In this document: in pieces, positions 43,557 to 53,420 of the stretch
How the letters are laid out: each line of letters begins with the position of its first letter
Position numbering within the stretch: the stretch's first letter is position 1
Assembly: GCA_035294305.1 (NCBI GenBank)
Contig: DATGLD010000045.1
Coordinates: forward strand, 62,001-126,000
Length of the DNA: 64,000 nt
DNA from: DASRBN01 sp035294305
GTDB lineage: Bacteria; Chloroflexota; Ktedonobacteria; Ktedonobacterales; Ktedonobacteraceae
Direction of reading: 5' to 3'
Made by a program: the position numbers and the translations under genes
Notes under the pieces: model-generated
Seen by the model: the letters and a program-made list of their open reading frames with translations, nothing else
What the model was told of the DNA's origin: nothing
Databases searched by the model: none

Positions 43557-45765
43557 CACGACCTGGCGTAAACGTTTCGCGGTGTGGCGGAGCCGGCTCT
43601 ATCTCTATCCGCCACCTGAACCAATGCCCCGCACCGGCGTGTTTTGGATTGCAATGGGGCTTGTCGCTCTCCTGGCGGTGGCGTTTTCTGCCTTTTTCAT
43701 CGCATTTCTCACCAGCAGGCATAATGCGTATTTGACTGGTGCTGAGGATATGGGCATCATGGACCAGGCTGTCTGGGGTATTTTACATGGACAGCCACTC
43801 CATATGACTATCTGCAATATCGTAAGCGATACCAATTGTTATAGCTCTGCTGGAGTTTCGCGTTTTGCTATTCATTTTGAGCCGATTCTCTTTCCCATTT
43901 CGCTATTATACATTTTCTGGCCTGGCCCCAATACCCTGGTAATTTTCCAAACGCTGGTAGTAGCGAGTGGGGCTTTTCCGGCTTTCTGGCTGGCACGTTT
44001 GCGTTTGCGTAGTAACCTGGCGGCGGTGCCTTTTGCTCTTGTCTACCTGCTTTACCCGGCGCAGCAACAGGCCACCATCTTTGAGTTTCACGCTGTCGCC
44101 TTGACTGCGGCATTATTGCTCTTCGCGCTTTATTTCATGTATACGCGCAAAACTGTGTGGCTCTTTGTCTTTGCGATACTCACTATGGCCTGCAAAGAGG
44201 AACTTCCTGCTGTGATAGCCTTGCTGGGCCTGTGGATGATTCTCTTCCAGCAGCGCTGGCGTGCTGGCCTGGGATTGGTTGTGCTTGCATTTGGCTGGCT
44301 GGGAATGACCCTGCTCAGCTATCATTTCTTTAGTCCTACGGGTCATCCGCTCCTGGTATCACGCTATAGCTATCTTGGGAGCAGTCCCGTACAGATTGTG
44401 CTGCATGTGCTCCGGCATCCCATCAGCATGTTTAAACAGCATGTCTGGGAAATTCGCCACCGCGCTTATCTGGAGCTATTGCTTGCTCCCGCGGGTTATT
44501 TACCCTTGCTTGCTCCCTGGGTGCTCGTACTTGCCGTTCCTTCGCTGGCACTGAACCTGTTCAGTTCTGATCCCAATCAGTATGTGGGCGTTTTCCAGTA
44601 CAGCGCGGAGATCGTGCCTATTCTTATCTTTGCGACCATTGAGGCTATCGTATTTATCATCTGGCTGGTCCAGTGGTATATCAATTATGTACAAGAAATG
44701 CGCCCAAAGATTCAGGCGCCTGAAACTGTAGTTGCTAGGATCAATCCTACTCCTTCGTGGCGCCTTTCGCGCTGGTTGCACCCCGTTTTGTTGAGCGTCT
44801 TGATCATTTTTGCGCTAGTGAGTGTGGTGAGTCAGGATTTCACCTATGGTTCGTTGCCATTTTCACAGGGTTTTAAATGGCCACAGATCACGGATCACGA
44901 TAAGCTGGCGCAGCGACTGATCAATATGATTCCTTCATCAGCTTCGGTCTCGGCTCAATCGAACCTTGTGCCGCATATCAGTGAGCGCTCACATATCTAC
45001 ATGTTTCCTTATCAAGACAATGCAGCTGATTATATTTTTCTGGATGTGACCAATAATACCTATCCCCTCTATTCCGACCAATATAATACGGATGTGAATA
45101 ATATTCTGCTGGGTGGAAACTATGGTGTTGTAGCCGCTCAGGATGGATATCTGCTGCTCAAGCGGGGACTGCCTTCTCCAGGTATTGCTCCTTACTCGCC
45201 GGCTCAGTCCGGTCCCAATGTAATACCGAATCTACCGGCTAGCTTCTGTTCTTTTGTTCGAGTGCCGCAGCAGCAGGTGACAAACCCGCTGCGGGTCGAT
45301 TTCACCGCAACCGGTGGTTCTGACGAGAGCTTGAGTCTGGTAGGCTACAGTTTTTCGCCGCCAGATTCGTTCACTGCCAATGCCAATACCCGTTATATGC
45401 AGGTGAATACCTACTGGAGAGTGAATACACCGGTTCTGCCCGACCTGCGGGTACAGGTGCGGCTGGCGAATCAGTCCAACAAAGAGGAGTATTCGAGCAC
45501 CGATTTTCCGGCCCTCACGTGGTGTCCTACCAGTACCTGGAAGCCGGGAACAATCATAAGCGCGGCCAGCAGGATTCTCTACATTGGTGGTTTACCAACA
45601 GGATTGGCGCATGTATCGATTGCCCTCTTGCCTTTAACTGTTCCGTTAGGTACAATAGCAGCGCAACAGGATAGACTGCCGTTACGAATCGTGAGCGCTC
45701 CTGACACAGTTGTTCCCGCGCCGGGGACAAATGCCGTACAGGTCGCTACATTCACGATTACCTGA
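43549..45765 (+). CDS. DUF2079 multi-pass membrane protein
   Basis: A 738-residue protein. About ten transmembrane helices occupy residues 30-435, with the DUF2079 hallmarks: a short external loop DMGIMDQAVWGILHGQPL and VSRFAIHFEPILFPI. A C-terminal extracytoplasmic beta-rich domain of about 300 residues follows. The fold resembles GT-C glycosyltransferases, so transfer of a lipid-linked sugar to an outer acceptor is likely. GTG at 43549 is chosen because AAGGAGG is eight bases upstream; ATG 43543 is too close to it. It overlaps the end of the UPF0104 gene by eight bases. Confidence 0.82.
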   Translation: MTSTTWRKRFAVWRSRLYLYPPPEPMPRTGVFWIAMGLVALLAVAFSAFFIAFLTSRHNAYLTGAEDMGIMDQAVWGILHGQPLHMTICNIVSDTNCYSSAGVSRFAIHFEPILFPISLLYIFWPGPNTLVIFQTLVVASGAFPAFWLARLRLRSNLAAVPFALVYLLYPAQQQATIFEFHAVALTAALLLFALYFMYTRKTVWLFVFAILTMACKEELPAVIALLGLWMILFQQRWRAGLGLVVLAFGWLGMTLLSYHFFSPTGHPLLVSRYSYLGSSPVQIVLHVLRHPISMFKQHVWEIRHRAYLELLLAPAGYLPLLAPWVLVLAVPSLALNLFSSDPNQYVGVFQYSAEIVPILIFATIEAIVFIIWLVQWYINYVQEMRPKIQAPETVVARINPTPSWRLSRWLHPVLLSVLIIFALVSVVSQDFTYGSLPFSQGFKWPQITDHDKLAQRLINMIPSSASVSAQSNLVPHISERSHIYMFPYQDNAADYIFLDVTNNTYPLYSDQYNTDVNNILLGGNYGVVAAQDGYLLLKRGLPSPGIAPYSPAQSGPNVIPNLPASFCSFVRVPQQQVTNPLRVDFTATGGSDESLSLVGYSFSPPDSFTANANTRYMQVNTYWRVNTPVLPDLRVQVRLANQSNKEEYSSTDFPALTWCPTSTWKPGTIISAASRILYIGGLPTGLAHVSIALLPLTVPLGTIAAQQDRLPLRIVSAPDTVVPAPGTNAVQVATFTIT

Positions 45766-45808
45766 AAAATTCTCCTGGAGAGAGGCCTGAAATGAAAGGG
45801 GTGTGGGT

Positions 45809-47236
45809 ATGGGCATTTATCTGAGTCAACTGCCGCCTGCCGAACTTGCACGCTTGAAAGCTGAATTAGCGGAGACCCTGATAGCCAATTTCTGCTATCC
45901 CCGCTTTTTTGATTATCGCACAAATTCGCTGCGTATGCGACCGGTAGATCGTACGAAACGCCAGGAAGTCTGGCTTTTCCTTGGTAATATGGATTTTACC
46001 ACCTGGAATCGCATCGACTTGCTATCTCCCGAATTTCAGCGCCAGGTTGAGCGCCTGTTTATTCATTTTGTGCAGCGCAATCGGAATTTCTTTGGCGAGC
46101 AGGGCCGCAAGCGGATGGCTGACGTTAAGATGCTCATCAATACCTCTTCACAGGCAGTTACCGAGGGATTTCGCGGCCACCTGACCCGCCGCCAGGCAAC
46201 TAATCCTCCTTTCGGCAGTCCGCGTCCTATTTCATCCTGGTCAACAACAAACGTCAGCGGCCAACCTGAACTGAAATGGGAACAGATCGTCTCCGGTACC
46301 ATGCTATTGCAGCAACAATTACAGGAAGCACGAGGTGAAATCAAACCCTCTCTACCTGGCGAAGCGCACCCGGCTGTAACTACTCCCGGCCGGGCACCTG
46401 GTAGTGGAGCAACGGCAAATGGTCATGCCAGTCGCACAAATGGAAGTGTCGAGTCCGGGGCGCGGCCCGCTGCTCCCCAAAAAGCCGCTCATCTTCCCCA
46501 GCCGCAGCAACCCCCAGTGCCACAGCTTGCCTCTTTGCAGAGAATCGAAGCCCGGCTTATAGAGGATAACAAGACTGTAACGCCGGCCACTCCTGGTCCG
46601 AAAACCACCAATCCCCTGGCTCCGCCATCAGGACCTCTCCATATGGCTCCTGAGGTTCCGGCTCGTCCTGCTGTTGAAAGCGCCGGGGCGCCAGTTGTAC
46701 CTGGTCTTCAAAGCTCATCAAAAAAGCAAGATAATCACGTCATCGCGATGGCCAATACTCCTCTACCAGGTGCGCCGGCACACAATGTGGCGCGCGCAAC
46801 TCCACCTATTCCTCAGACCCGGCCTGTTGAGGCGCCGCATTCACCTGCCGTTCCAGAGCAGGAAACGGTGCGTGAAGTCTCGCGGACACTTCAACCGGCT
46901 CAATCTTCCATCGTAGAAGTACCCTCAAAGCAACCTGGCAGCGCTACAGTCATTCTGAGCGATGAGGATATCGTCATTTTTGAGCAACTGAGCTACCAGC
47001 TTCTTATGTGGTTGCGTGTTGAGGCAGTACACGCGGGTTTAGAAATCTCCGGTCAAGGTGCGGGCCAGCTCCTTGAGATACTCAAGCAGCAGGGCGAGTT
47101 GGATGAGACACACTTGCAAGTCATCTCCACTCTATTGAATATCTGCAATCAGGTCATTGCCAATGGGCATGCCAACGTGCTCGACTACAAGCAGGCGATG
47201 ATGTTTTATCTGATGCACACCCGCCGTTACCACTGA
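45809..47236 (+). CDS. Hypothetical protein with conserved ends and a Pro-rich linker
   Basis: A 475-residue soluble protein, no family recognised. Residues 1-130 are a folded, helix-rich domain (LPPAELARLKAELAETLIAN, KRQEVWLFLGNMDFTTW). Residues 180-370 are low-complexity, rich in Pro, Ala and Thr, probably disordered. Residues 380-475 form a second helical domain (DEDIVIFEQLSYQLLMWLRV, QVISTLLNICNQVIA). This hub-like layout suggests a scaffold or regulator. It follows the DUF2079 gene by 43 bp and precedes a DUF4388 gene. Confidence 0.72.
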   Translation: MGIYLSQLPPAELARLKAELAETLIANFCYPRFFDYRTNSLRMRPVDRTKRQEVWLFLGNMDFTTWNRIDLLSPEFQRQVERLFIHFVQRNRNFFGEQGRKRMADVKMLINTSSQAVTEGFRGHLTRRQATNPPFGSPRPISSWSTTNVSGQPELKWEQIVSGTMLLQQQLQEARGEIKPSLPGEAHPAVTTPGRAPGSGATANGHASRTNGSVESGARPAAPQKAAHLPQPQQPPVPQLASLQRIEARLIEDNKTVTPATPGPKTTNPLAPPSGPLHMAPEVPARPAVESAGAPVVPGLQSSSKKQDNHVIAMANTPLPGAPAHNVARATPPIPQTRPVEAPHSPAVPEQETVREVSRTLQPAQSSIVEVPSKQPGSATVILSDEDIVIFEQLSYQLLMWLRVEAVHAGLEISGQGAGQLLEILKQQGELDETHLQVISTLLNICNQVIANGHANVLDYKQAMMFYLMHTRRYH

Positions 47237-47478
47237 TATATCGTTGTCTCTTAAAAATCCATTAAGAATAGTTGTAAAGGCCTAAATTGCCTTACTAACT
47301 ACTTCCAAACTCGTCTATAGGTATGGTATAAACATATCTGTGAATTGGGCAGATATCCTTGCAGTGGTCACTTTTGGTTCCTATCTTATTTAACCGGCTT
47401 AGTATGTTTTGACCCCTTGGTGGGTGAGTAATGCTCAGAATAACAAAGCGTATCACAATGTAGGGGGTATATTGTGCG

Positions 47479-48090
47479 ATGGCAAAAAGCAGAGATTTAG
47501 CTGCTGAGAGCATAAATGATGTGATTGAAATGGTCAGGACAAGGCGGCAAAGCGGCTTGTTGAGTGTAGAGCATACGCAGGGAGGACGGATTGAGGAGGG
47601 GGAGATATATTTCCAAAATGGGCGTCCTATCTATGCACAGGTTGGGCCATTAACCGGTCAGGATGCGATAAACTGGCTCCTGACCTGGCATAATGTGCGT
47701 TTCGCCTTCACAAATGACATGTCAGAACCATCAGCCAATGCTGCCCCTATCACCGGGCCAATCACAGCCCCCGTGCGCCTACCTCGTCAAGACATCAAAG
47801 GTGTTTCTAAAGAAGAGCGCCTGGCGAATCAGGGTTCTTCTGGCGCAGTTATGCACGTGCCGCCCACTCCTTTCCTTCCGCCTGCGGGAGCCGAACGTAT
47901 CGTTCCACAAAAGAGTCGCCTGGTGGAAGATGTCTCCTCTCTGCTGCTGACCCGTCGCCAGCGCTATATCTACTTCCTGGTTGATGGGCGTCGTTCCATC
48001 GCAGACCTCTCTCGCACCACCGGCAAGAGTATTCAGGAAGTGGAGCTGATTCTGCGCGAATTGCAAGAACAGGGCCTGATCGCTGTTTAG
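47479..48090 (+). CDS. DUF4388 (PATAN-like) domain protein
   Basis: A 203-residue protein. The N-terminal DUF4388 domain covers residues 8-80 (SGLLSVEHTQGGRIEEGEIYFQNGRPIYA, DAINWLLTW). The C-terminal helical segment (RRSIADLSRTTGKSIQEVELILRELQEQGLI) resembles a winged helix. A polar linker joins them. In myxobacteria and cyanobacteria such domains occur in signalling and motility proteins. AGGGGG stands 11 bases before the ATG. A 240-bp gap separates it from the hypothetical gene, and it converges on mfd with only 17 bp between stops. Confidence 0.8.
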   Translation: MAKSRDLAAESINDVIEMVRTRRQSGLLSVEHTQGGRIEEGEIYFQNGRPIYAQVGPLTGQDAINWLLTWHNVRFAFTNDMSEPSANAAPITGPITAPVRLPRQDIKGVSKEERLANQGSSGAVMHVPPTPFLPPAGAERIVPQKSRLVEDVSSLLLTRRQRYIYFLVDGRRSIADLSRTTGKSIQEVELILRELQEQGLIAV

Positions 48091-48107
48091 TGTCACGCTA
48101 TCAGGGC

Positions 48108-51100
48108 TCAAGCGGCCGTCGTAATCGCCGGCAGCAATTCGCGTAGTTGCTCCATCCAGTTAGTACCCAGTAAGCGACGCGGGATGCGAATAACACCTTG
48201 CTGAACACGTGCCTCGTTGCGGAAGCGCCTGTATAGTACGATGCGGTTGGGCACAATCGTGCGTCTTACCGTCAGCACGAATTCATTATCGCGCGCGGAG
48301 ATGGCCTCGAAACCTAGTCGCGCTGCCTCTACCTTGAGACGTACCATCGCCAGCAGATTTCGCGCTTGCAGTGGTGGTGGGCCGAACCGGTCTGCCATCT
48401 CCGCTTCCATTGCCTCGACCTGTTCGGGTGTGCTAAGGTTGGCCAGCCGCTGGTAGAATTTCACTTTGAGCGTACGATCTCCAATATACTCGTCGGGCAG
48501 GTAAGAATCAAGCGGCAGGTCGATAGACACAGCGGGTGCGGCTGTTTCTGCACGCTTGCCTTGCATTTCCTCTACTGCCTCTGCGAGAAGCTTGCAATAG
48601 AGGTCGAAGCCCACTGAATTCATAAAGCCGGATTGTTCCGCTCCCAGCAAATTGCCGGCGCCGCGAATCTCTAAATCTTTCATGGCGATGCGGAAGCCGG
48701 CCCCTAATTCAGTCGCCTCGAAGATAGCGCGCAAACGCTTCTCTTGGGTGGGCGTCAGCTTCGTATCCTTGTTGTAAAGGAAGTAGGCATAAGCCTGGTG
48801 TGTGCCTCGCCCGACTCGACCGCGTAGCTGGTACAGTTGCGCCAGGCCGAATAAGGCGGCGTTATTTACGATGATGGTGTTGGCATTTGTAATATCCAAC
48901 CCATTCTCAATAATGGTTGTCGAGACCAGCACATCATACTCGCCGCTGGAAAAATCGAGCATTACCCGTTCCAGTTGATCTTCGGGCATCTGGCCATGTC
49001 CGATAACGATACGTGCTTCTGGCACCAGTTTCTGCAGTTTTTGCGCGATCACCTGGATGCCATGCACGCGATTATGCACGAAAAACACCTGCCCGCCGCG
49101 ATCAATTTCGCGCAGGATGGCCTCGCGAATCAGTTTCTCATCGTATTCGCGGATGGTTGTGCGAATCGGCAGGCGCTCCTGTGGAGGCGTCTCGATCACA
49201 CTCATATCGCGTACATTAACCAGCGACATATGCAGTGTGCGCGGGATAGGTGTGGCCGTCATCGTCAGCACATCGATCTCAGTGCGCAGTTCCTTGAGCC
49301 GTTCCTTATGCACGACACCGAAGCGCTGTTCCTCGTCCACGATTAGCAGACCCAGATTGAGGAAGACGACATCTTTCTGCAACAGGCGATGCGTCCCGAT
49401 CACAATATCCACTCTGCCCAGTGCCAGGTCTTCCAGTACCTGCTTCTGCTCTTTCTCTGAACGGAAGCGGCTTAATAGTTCAACCCGCACGGGATAGGGC
49501 TTCAGACGTTCTTTGAACGTGTTGAAGTGCTGGAGCGCGAGGACGGTTGTAGGAACCAGGATAGCAACCTGGCGCTGATCCAGCACAGCCTTGAACGCGG
49601 CTCGTAGCGCCACCTCAGTCTTACCGTAACCTACATCTCCACACACCAGTCGGTCCATTGGCCGCGGGCGCTCCATATCCGCCTTGACCTCTTCAATGGC
49701 GCGAGCCTGGTCGGGCGTCTCTTCATAAGGGAATGCGTCTTCCAGTTCTTGCAGCCAGGGCTGTTCGGAATCTGGCGGGAACGCATGCCCCTGGCTTGCC
49801 TCGCGCGCGCTATACAGGCGCAGCAGGTCACGCGCGATATCCTGCACATTCTCTTTGACCTTCGATTTGGCGCGTGTCCATTCTGATGTGCCTAATCTGC
49901 TGAGTGCAGGAATCGAATCGCCCATGCCGATGTAGCGCGTCACCCGGTCAAGCTGGTCGGTTGGAATATAGAGCCTATCGGTACCGGCGTAGTGGATCAG
50001 CAGGTATTCGCGCTCGACGCCCGTGCTGTTCAACTTGACAAGACCCTCGAAGCGCCCGATACCGTATTCCTGGTGAACGACGTAATCCCCCGGATTGACA
50101 TCGGCCAGGAACGAGGCCGGGGTGACCACTTTGCGTCTCTGTGCTCCCCGCCGTCGCGACCAACCAAAAATCTCAGTGTCGGTATAGACCTGGAACGCCA
50201 GCCCACGCGATTGCCACCCCTCTGGCAGTTGTCCCTGAATGAGAGTAAGGCTGCTGCTCTCCGGCAATTCATTGATGTGTGTCCCTGGACTGACATGAAT
50301 GGTCGCGTTGTTCAGGATGGATTCGTCGCTGAGAACTTCGGCCAATCTGCGCGCCTGGGCAGTGACGATGACGACTCGCTCGCGATGATCCAGCGCCTTG
50401 CGGCAATCAAGCGCGAACGCGCGCAGCCGCCCACCGTATGAATTGCTCGTAGTGAAGGCTGGCACGAGGTGCTCGGTTCCACTTTGTAATCCTGACTCGA
50501 AATCGCTTTCGGCTGCCGAAAGGATATCGGCGAAACGCAGCTGGCGGCGCTGGTGTAACTTGGGTTCCAGCTGATCCCAACCAATATGCATGGCCCGCAA
50601 TTGCGTGGGGTTCTCGCGTTCGCGTTCAAAACGCTCTTTCATTTCCTGCGCCTGGGCGTCCAGCTCAAGGATGCGATTCTGGATGCCTTCAGGATTATCA
50701 AGAACCAGCAGCCCTTTTGAAGGCAGGTAATCCAGAACGCTGGCCTGCGCGTGCAGGTAAGGTATGTAAAAGGTAATATCGTCGAACGAGTGCCGATCTC
50801 GTAATGCTTCAAGATCGCGATTCCAGCGCTCTTCGGCGTCGTGATGCAGCATCGAGCTGTTCAATTGCGCCAGTTCTTTGGCGGCTTCAGGTCCGCGCAG
50901 CGGCAACGCTTCGCGCGCGGGGCTGACCACGCAGAAATCGATGGGATTCAGCGAACGTTGTGTCTCCGGATCGAAGGTGCGTAGCGATTCGATTTCATCA
51001 CCGAAGAACTCGATACGCACAGGACGAGGCAAGGTGGGTGGGAAGAGATCAACAATACCACCGCGATGACTGAACTGCCCAGGTTCTTCAACTTCGGTTA

Positions 51101-51605
51101 CCGGCTCATAGCCCAGGTTATAGAGGTGTTCGAGCATTAGCGTGAGATCGACTTCCTGCCCGGGCTTCAGGTCATAGAGCGAGGCGAGCAGTTCTTGCGG
51201 AGGGATGACGGGCTGGGTAAGCGCGCGCGCTGAACAGACAATAATGGCGTTACGTTCACGCTCGGCCAGGCAAATCAGAGCATTCATGCGCTGCTGGGTC
51301 GTTTCGGCATCGCTAATCAAGCGCTCATAGGGCAGCGCGTCGCGGTCGGGCAAGAAAAACACATCCTTTGGATCTTCAACCAGTACCTTCAGTGTGTCAG
51401 CTATTTCGTTCGCCTGTTCCTCATTCGAGACAACCACCAGCAATGGCTGTTTCAGGCTCGAAGCCAGGGCCGCAAGCACATAAGGACGAGCCGACTCGGT
51501 AATCCCTGTCAGGGCAGGAACTCCTTCAGCATCACGCAGTCGTTGTATCAAGCGGCGAAACTCTGGCCGCTGTGTTAACAGTGCGAGTAAACCCTTAAGT
51601 GTCAC
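48108..51605 (-). CDS. mfd: Transcription-repair coupling factor
   Basis: An 1165-residue Mfd. The N-terminal UvrB-like part (residues 20-400) is followed by the RNA-polymerase-interacting domain (VNPGDYVVHQEYGIGRFEGL), the RecG-like translocase with Walker A CGDVGYGKTEVALRAAF, DEEQRFGV, TATPIPRTLHMS and QLRGRVGRG, and the C-terminal TRCF domain. It releases stalled RNA polymerase at DNA lesions and recruits UvrA. The GTG start at 51605 has CGGAGG six bases upstream. The family length (about 1150) is normal. Confidence 0.96.
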   Translation of the reverse strand: MTLKGLLALLTQRPEFRRLIQRLRDAEGVPALTGITESARPYVLAALASSLKQPLLVVVSNEEQANEIADTLKVLVEDPKDVFFLPDRDALPYERLISDAETTQQRMNALICLAERERNAIIVCSARALTQPVIPPQELLASLYDLKPGQEVDLTLMLEHLYNLGYEPVTEVEEPGQFSHRGGIVDLFPPTLPRPVRIEFFGDEIESLRTFDPETQRSLNPIDFCVVSPAREALPLRGPEAAKELAQLNSSMLHHDAEERWNRDLEALRDRHSFDDITFYIPYLHAQASVLDYLPSKGLLVLDNPEGIQNRILELDAQAQEMKERFERERENPTQLRAMHIGWDQLEPKLHQRRQLRFADILSAAESDFESGLQSGTEHLVPAFTTSNSYGGRLRAFALDCRKALDHRERVVIVTAQARRLAEVLSDESILNNATIHVSPGTHINELPESSSLTLIQGQLPEGWQSRGLAFQVYTDTEIFGWSRRRGAQRRKVVTPASFLADVNPGDYVVHQEYGIGRFEGLVKLNSTGVEREYLLIHYAGTDRLYIPTDQLDRVTRYIGMGDSIPALSRLGTSEWTRAKSKVKENVQDIARDLLRLYSAREASQGHAFPPDSEQPWLQELEDAFPYEETPDQARAIEEVKADMERPRPMDRLVCGDVGYGKTEVALRAAFKAVLDQRQVAILVPTTVLALQHFNTFKERLKPYPVRVELLSRFRSEKEQKQVLEDLALGRVDIVIGTHRLLQKDVVFLNLGLLIVDEEQRFGVVHKERLKELRTEIDVLTMTATPIPRTLHMSLVNVRDMSVIETPPQERLPIRTTIREYDEKLIREAILREIDRGGQVFFVHNRVHGIQVIAQKLQKLVPEARIVIGHGQMPEDQLERVMLDFSSGEYDVLVSTTIIENGLDITNANTIIVNNAALFGLAQLYQLRGRVGRGTHQAYAYFLYNKDTKLTPTQEKRLRAIFEATELGAGFRIAMKDLEIRGAGNLLGAEQSGFMNSVGFDLYCKLLAEAVEEMQGKRAETAAPAVSIDLPLDSYLPDEYIGDRTLKVKFYQRLANLSTPEQVEAMEAEMADRFGPPPLQARNLLAMVRLKVEAARLGFEAISARDNEFVLTVRRTIVPNRIVLYRRFRNEARVQQGVIRIPRRLLGTNWMEQLRELLPAITTAA

Positions 51606-51795
51606 TCAATCCTCCGAAATGGGCATAACGAAGCGCCGCCTCTGGAACTGTACCCTCTACTATCCAGGGTGGCACGCTTTAGATATACCCCTGCCCACAA
51701 ACCATTGTCGTGATCTCTCGCGTCCTCATTCTGGCCTGTGCGTTTGTTATTCTACCGCATCCACACACTTACTTCAACACTTCGCACATATTTTC

Positions 51796-52122
51796 TTATT
51801 CCACCGAGAGGAAGGCAATAGCGGCAATACCCAGCGCCAGCCCGATTATTTGATACGGACTTACCTTCTCATGATACACGAACAACCCGATCACGACTGC
51901 CCCAATACCCGAAAGTACCGAGAACAGCACCGCACCACGGCTTAACTCGGCATCAGTGCGCAAACTGATGAGCCAGGCAGTGTTGGCGGCAATAAAGCCC
52001 AGGATGGAGAGAACCGCGAAGACAAATTTGCCACTTACCGCGAACTGTTTGGCCAGGATATCGGCCACCAGTTCGAACGCGACGAGTAGCAGCAAAAAAT
52101 ACAGCCATCTGGGAGGCAACAT
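51796..52122 (-). CDS. SMR-type small multidrug/metabolite transporter
   Basis: A 108-residue protein with four hydrophobic helices, matching small multidrug resistance (SMR/EamA-like) transporters. Glu17 in helix 1 (LLVAFELVADILAKQF) is at the place of the essential Glu14 of EmrE. The end of the family is seen in FVYHEKVSPYQIIGLALGIAAI. Such proteins work as dimers, exchanging protons for cations, guanidinium or lipid-linked sugars. With no partner gene nearby, the substrate is open. Confidence 0.82.
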   Translation of the reverse strand: MLPPRWLYFLLLLVAFELVADILAKQFAVSGKFVFAVLSILGFIAANTAWLISLRTDAELSRGAVLFSVLSGIGAVVIGLFVYHEKVSPYQIIGLALGIAAIAFLSVE

Positions 52123-52179
52123 ATGTTTGATGATCCTTTTCCTGACATTTTTTTCATGAGAGCAAAGTAATAGGCGAAT

Positions 52180-52632
52180 TTACTTACGAGGGAGTTTTGC
52201 TCGCGCAAGTTTGAAGGTTACTTCATCCTGTTGGCGAGACCAGGTGTAAGTAAGATTGAGGGAAGCAGCAATTGGCGCGTAGATATCCCAGATCGCATCT
52301 GCTTCGTCCCTGCTCAGACCCAAAAATTTTAAGCGATCAGAAGGGGGTAGATGGGCAAATGTAGCATACGCCAGCTCATCATCTCCTTCCATTGCCACCA
52401 GGGTTGCTCCGAGTGAGACGATATGCAGGCCAAGCGTTTCTATAACTACTCTGGGTCCATGTCCTTTGAGATGTTGCCATTCAGGTAAAAGCGTTTTGCC
52501 GACAAAAGCAAAGAATTGCTGAGGAGAACGAGCCTGCTGTTTGAAGAACACGACGGCGGCCAACAGATAAGCAAGTGCGTTCTCCTGCGCTTGATGGCGA
52601 ATCTGCTCATAAGTATATTTAGGTCCTGCCAC
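52180..52632 (-). CDS. Hypothetical soluble protein, 150 residues
   Basis: No family was recognised with confidence. The protein is mostly helical (YTYEQIRHQAQENALAYLLA) with SPQQFFAFVGKTLLPEWQ and a strand-like segment carrying GDDELAYATFAHLP. No signal peptide or membrane helix is obvious. It lies about 60 bp upstream of the SMR gene on the same strand. The ATG and codon use look real. Confidence 0.6.
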   Translation of the reverse strand: MAGPKYTYEQIRHQAQENALAYLLAAVVFFKQQARSPQQFFAFVGKTLLPEWQHLKGHGPRVVIETLGLHIVSLGATLVAMEGDDELAYATFAHLPPSDRLKFLGLSRDEADAIWDIYAPIAASLNLTYTWSRQQDEVTFKLARAKLPRK

Positions 52633-52988
52633 GTTTTTCCTTTTTTCTAATGGTAAGTGAAAACAAACGCAATGTATGTATCACTTCCAATTGTAAGCGC
52701 AAAATGTCTCTAGTTCAAAGACATGCATTTACCGGGGATAATCGCATGCTAATTTTGCTATCGGGAAGAAGACTTGATTGTCTCTGCCAGAGACACTGAA
52801 AGGCGCTCCAGCGAGAGTTTGCACAAGCAACTGTGAAGGCGCAGGGTGGGATGCTGTCTGTAGAGATTTTGCAAGGTATCGAGGCCCACATACTCGCATA
52901 GTGTTTGAGCAATCTTCCATTGTCTGATGGCTAAAAGGCTCTTGAACAAGGCTGTTCGGCGGAATACTGAGATTATTGATTTCTCCAT
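52633..52988 (-). other. Region with an uncertain small gene (possible 76-residue protein at 52758-52988)
   Basis: A minus-strand frame at 52758-52988 would encode a helical, Leu- and Cys-rich 76-residue protein (LFKSLLAIRQWKIAQTLCEY). An overlapping frame from 52995 is equally long. Neither has a good SD and no family was recognised, so a gene here is doubtful. Confidence 0.3.
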
Positions 52989-53036
52989 TTGACATTTTGC
53001 CCTTTCATACGTTAATATTTCAATAGATGTTGAAAT
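52989..53036 (+). promoter_or_regulatory. Promoter and overlapping operator of the sdpR-like gene
   Basis: TTGACA (52989-52994), an 18-nt spacer and TAATAT (53013-53018). A perfect dyad ATTTCAA-N6-TTGAAAT (53017-53036) overlaps the -10 and the transcription start. This is the place where an ArsR-type repressor would bind to block its own promoter. Confidence 0.7.
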
Positions 53037-53059
53037 GCTGGCATAAAAGGAGAATCGTA

Positions 53060-53407
53060 GTGCCTGGTATGCAAGAGGCGTACAAAGCTATTGCCGATCC
53101 GACGCGGCGGCGCATCTTAAAATACCTGCGAGGAGGGGAACGTACAGCGGGTGAACTGGCAGAGTACGCGGGCGTTGGACGTACCGCGCTCTCGCATCAT
53201 CTTATGGTCTTGAAACTTGCCGATCTTGTGCGTGTTGAACGCCGCGGTCAGTTTCAGGTCTACTCGCTCAATACGACAGTTTTTCAGGACTTGCTTACTG
53301 AGATTTTAAGCTGGCTTGGAGGAATGGAGGATTCCTCTGAGCAGGAAGATACGGTGCAGGGCAATCCTGCTCAAGAAAACTTGCCCGAAGAAACGTTCAA
53401 TGAATGA
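53060..53407 (+). CDS. ArsR-family repressor (SdpR-like)
   Basis: A 115-residue winged-helix regulator: AIADPTRRRILKYLRGGERT, AGELAEYAGVGRTALSHHLMVL as recognition region, and VERRGQFQVYSLN wing. No Cys metal-site pattern is seen, so it is not a metal sensor; it resembles SdpR. The GTG at 53060 has AAAGGAG seven bases upstream. A dyad overlaps its promoter, pointing to autorepression. It is followed 13 bp later by an sdpI-like gene, the pairing known from the Bacillus toxin-immunity operon. Confidence 0.87.
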   Translation: MPGMQEAYKAIADPTRRRILKYLRGGERTAGELAEYAGVGRTALSHHLMVLKLADLVRVERRGQFQVYSLNTTVFQDLLTEILSWLGGMEDSSEQEDTVQGNPAQENLPEETFNE

Positions 53408-53420
53408 CTGGAGGGATAAG

